A stretch of 64,000 nt of DNA. Origin: Sarcocystis neurona. Its lineage: Eukaryota; Apicomplexa; Conoidasida; Eucoccidiorida; Sarcocystidae. Where the stretch lies: contig KL647292.1 in assembly GCA_000727475.1 (NCBI GenBank), positions 2,733,592 through 2,797,591 on the forward strand, read 5' to 3'. The notes below the pieces were generated by a model, which saw only the letters and a list, made by a program, of their open reading frames with translations, was not told where the DNA came from and made no database searches. The position numbers and the translations under genes were made by a program. Positions 61,221 to 64,000 of this stretch are shown here, piece after piece. Within the stretch, counting starts at the first letter, position 1, and each line of letters starts with the position of its first letter.

Positions 61221-62250
61221 GCACACACTTTCGACTCTGGGGCTGAGGCATTGCCCCCCGCAACAACATCGGGTCGGGCGTTTTAGCGGCCGGTACGGAT
61301 TCTGCGATGAAGGTATTCTGCAGAAAGGCGGGAATCACGACTAGCGTCCTATGTCGACGCAAGGCAGGTCAACCGAAATCATGACGCGTCCTTAAACCAA
61401 AGGGAAAGTCGGCTTTGTGGCGCGGAGAAACAGCGTGTAGCGCCTCCCTTGTTCTAAAACGAAGTGCAGTGCACGTCCGTGCAGTCCCACACACGGACGC
61501 CGGAAGATGAAACACTCAGTCGGGCGTAGCGGTCTTCATTTTGCGAAAAATCAACCACAGAGTGGACAGGTTGAGAGCTGACCTGTATCCACTACCTGTA
61601 CGAGCTTGACCGTCAGCCAAGACGGTACGCCAAAAGAAACAGCTTTTTTCTCCCCATGAGTGGTAGGACCTCAGTCTAAACCTGTTAGCAGGTCTGATGT
61701 TGAATGAGTGAGTGTCAACGAACTACGATGAATAGGTTCGAAAAGCCGCACAGCGTTCAGGCGAGAACTTCTACTATTGGCCTTCAGACATTTTTCTCGC
61801 GAGCAGAAGATGTAGTGGGCAGGCGCGTTGTATTGCGAAGAGGCAACTTCCCTGGGCTACTTATATGAACAATGCTTCTCTCCTTGAAAACGTCGCTCCA
61901 CGGATACCACCGTGAGGTGCACAGTGCAGGGAGTGAGTACTCCATGTTAAGGCTGACGAGCTGTTGACGTATCAGCCTTCAGGATACTCTCTGTGCGTTT
62001 GCGTGGTATAGAACAATGCCTAGCCGTAGGAAAACCTTGACATGTAAGCCTGGTGCTCCTCCTACACACAGCGACCCACACAAGATCGTACCTTATGTTT
62101 TCCACCCAAGCATGAAATGCGACGATTTTGACCCGAAAACAACACGACGCGATCTCACAAAGTCGTGTGTCATGTGTTCTGCTTTTTCAGTACAATACGC
62201 GACGATGCTACACAGGAAAACAACACGATGCGACCTCAGAACGCCGGGAC
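61221..62250. other. Intergenic region upstream of the 61220 gene
   Basis: This separates the NEK kinase stop (62251) from the start of the next minus-strand gene (61220) and should hold the latter's promoter. A short plus-strand ORF (62016-62273) has no support. A direct repeat lies at 62135 and 62216. Confidence 0.45.
62135..62240. repeat. Direct repeat, 2 copies, period about 81
   Basis: GAAAACAACACGACGCGATC at 62135 returns at 62216 as GAAAACAACACGATGCGACC, each followed by TCA. A looser echo, TGCGACGATTTTG versus GCGACGATGCTA, precedes them. Confidence 0.75.
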
Positions 62251-63931
62251 TCAGTTCCGCGTTAGCGCATTAGACGTGCGCGGTGTCCGTGAGTTTTGCC
62301 TGCGCACCAGGTAACGCTCTTTGGTACGTACTCGTATGCTTGGTGAGTTCAGTATCTCCTTCGTAGTCGGTCTTTTGCTGGGGTCCTTGTTCAACATGGT
62401 TTGACAAAGAGTGCGCAGTTCCACAGAATAGCGCCGTGGAAGCAATGGGGCCTGCACTTGAAGGGAAGAGAGACATGTCTGCGGAATTTGACTTTCGCCG
62501 GCAAAAACTACCAGTTTAACTACTGTGTTCTTTGTGTTCATGTCGTTTGTGGCTTTGACGCACCGGTGCGTGGCATATGTTACGGGTAAGCTCGACGAAG
62601 TTCGATCCTTTAAAAGGAAGCTCAAATGTTCCTGCTTGTACAAGGATGCACCCTAAAGCCCAGATGTCAGCGGGCGCCTGATAGGGCCTTCCCTGCTCGC
62701 ACACGCAGGGCAGAACGTCTGTACTGTTCACGGTCATGGAAGAGCTGTACAGAAAAAGGCGGCAGACTGTTGAGCCTTTGCCCTGACGGACTCCCTAGAT
62801 ATCTAAAAGAACCATAACATATTAACGGCTATCTCGCATTGGAGATTTTATCAGTGAAAGAGGTGTGGAACACCATTGTAAGAAAATTCAAAAATGTATG
62901 GGGAAACGCGTGGCAAAAGGTCGACTACGTGGTTGAAAGTGAGAGGTATTGAGTGCACAAGATCACACAACAGCTGTGAGCAAAATGTCAAGGCGACGTG
63001 CAGTAATACGAGTATGCACAGGTCTAGATTGTCGTACACTTACACACCATGGGAGAAAAATTCAAACGCTGGTAGCTACTTCGAGGTCTGTAGTGTCCAT
63101 GTCGGCTCATATCGGTGTGTGCGTGCATATAGTGGAGGAATTAAACTGTTTCGCAGTGTAGTCACATCTCCACCGTAGTAGATAGATAGGGGATGTTCGC
63201 TACGCAGGAAATTTGCTTGAACTGGTAGGTGGTTAATTGCTCCCTCTTGTGTGCACCAACTTGACAGAGTTCTGGCGCCATAAAGGCAGGAGTTCCACAC
63301 TGGGTTTTCGCTTGCTGCAGAGTAAACTCCAATACTTTGGATAGGCCCAAGTCTCCTACACGGATGTAGTTCTCTTTATCGAGGAAAACATTGGCCGGCT
63401 TTAAATCTGAGGACGCATCACGGCAGCACGCACGCATCGATTCAAGCGTCAAGTGTCCCGCGGAAGTGCTCTGGAGCAAAATTGAAAGCTGCTAAAAAAG
63501 CTGGACACTGTTCTTGACAAAATGTTTGCCTGTTTCACCTCTATGAAGAATTTTTTTCCTGTGCATAAAATCGAGGGCTAGAGTCAGCTGTAGAGTCCAG
63601 GTCCTCAATGTCATCTCGCTGAAAAACCTTCCAAGTCGTCTCCTTTCCTGAATTAGATTCCCCAGGTCTCCCCCTAAACCAGACAGCACGGAATGATTCA
63701 TTGAGTAGTTCGACTAAATGTGAGCCTGCGCCCGTTTTGGGACCTGTCGCAGTGAAGTGGATCTTGGGTAGCATGGTAAGGAATGGCGAAGATTGGCGTT
63801 GCTTTGCGTGTGAAGACCATACCCGCGCAGTATTCCATCACGATGCACAGGTGGGGAACACGTTCGTAATTTGAGATGAACGCGTCCTTGTAGGACACTA
63901 TGAAAGGAGCTTTTACTAGTTTCGTTAAAAC
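62251..63931 (-). CDS. NIMA-related (NEK) protein kinase, 3' part
   Basis: A Ser/Thr kinase of the NEK family, which acts in mitosis, centrosomes and cilia. Five exons join in perfect phase: 63931-63823, 63673-63539, 63406-63261, 62692-62584 and 62456-62251, giving 234 residues and a TGA. They cover the end of the N-lobe (LTKLVKAPFIVSYKDAF), the hinge (HLCIVMEYCAGGDL), the catalytic loop HRDLKPANVFL, the magnesium loop as DLG (GDLGLSKVLEF), the activation loop to GTPAFMAPELCQ, the F-helix DIWALGCILVQ, and the C-lobe (LCQTMLNKDPSKRPT). The glycine-rich loop and the ATP-anchoring lysine are missing because earlier exons lie beyond base 64000. The protein ends about 20 residues after the kinase domain, with no visible coiled coil. 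DLG in place of DFG is also seen in animal NEK6/NEK7. HRD, DLG and APE are all present, so it should be active. Confidence 0.88.
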
Positions 63932-64000
63932 CTGCAGCCGACGTCGGACCGACACGTGACAGTCAGTGATCCCTTAACAGCATAGCTAGCGGACTGTTCC

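Noticed and set aside
61730..61750. Another B-box-like GGTTCGAAAAGCC
   Set aside because: No cloverleaf can be drawn around it.

Overview
The window looks like nuclear DNA of a coccidian apicomplexan, most likely Eimeria or a close relative such as Cyclospora. The evidence is the long CAG/GCA tracts read as poly-Gln, poly-Ala and poly-Ser inside coding exons, the alternation of repeat-rich (about 1-25 kb) and repeat-poor (about 26-64 kb) stretches, genes with many short exons and GT-AG introns, TA/TG-rich intron microsatellites, and an EF-Ts with a plastid-type leader. I did not compute composition or search any database; the genus is an inference.

Layout. 2-3259 (+): the 3' part of a huge Gln/Pro/Ala-rich protein with a degenerate PGLL-centred repeat. 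3260-11.2 kb: a gene-poor spacer with short tandem duplications. 11.2-11.9 kb: a CAG-rich stretch that may be a 5' leader. 12.06-25.6 kb (+): a CNNM/DUF21-CBS magnesium transporter homologue in at least ten exons, preceded by about 830 residues of low-complexity sequence. 26.9-36.2 kb (-): a large multi-exon gene with RCC1 propeller repeats flanked by IPT/TIG-like Ig folds. 36.2-41.9 kb (+): a 13-exon adenylate kinase 8 (AK8)-type double kinase, head-to-head with the RCC1 gene. 42.8-43.5 kb (-): a BAP31-like ER membrane protein. 46.0-49.4 kb (+): organellar elongation factor Ts in three exons. 49.6-61.2 kb (-): several exons I cannot identify, including one probable new large gene starting at 61220. 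62.25 kb to the right edge (-): the 3' part of a NIMA-related (NEK) kinase whose first exons lie outside the window.

The genes do not form an operon or an obvious pathway. AK8 and NEK kinases are typical of flagellated cells and would fit the flagellated microgamete; this is inference. AK8 and the RCC1/IPT gene may share a bidirectional promoter. Exon borders for AK8, EF-Ts, NEK and CNNM exons 1-9 were placed by hand, and splice phase is consistent across every junction. The 3' end of CNNM, the RCC1/IPT introns and the 49.6-61.2 kb models are incomplete. I saw no tRNA, rRNA, CRISPR array, transposase or reverse transcriptase.
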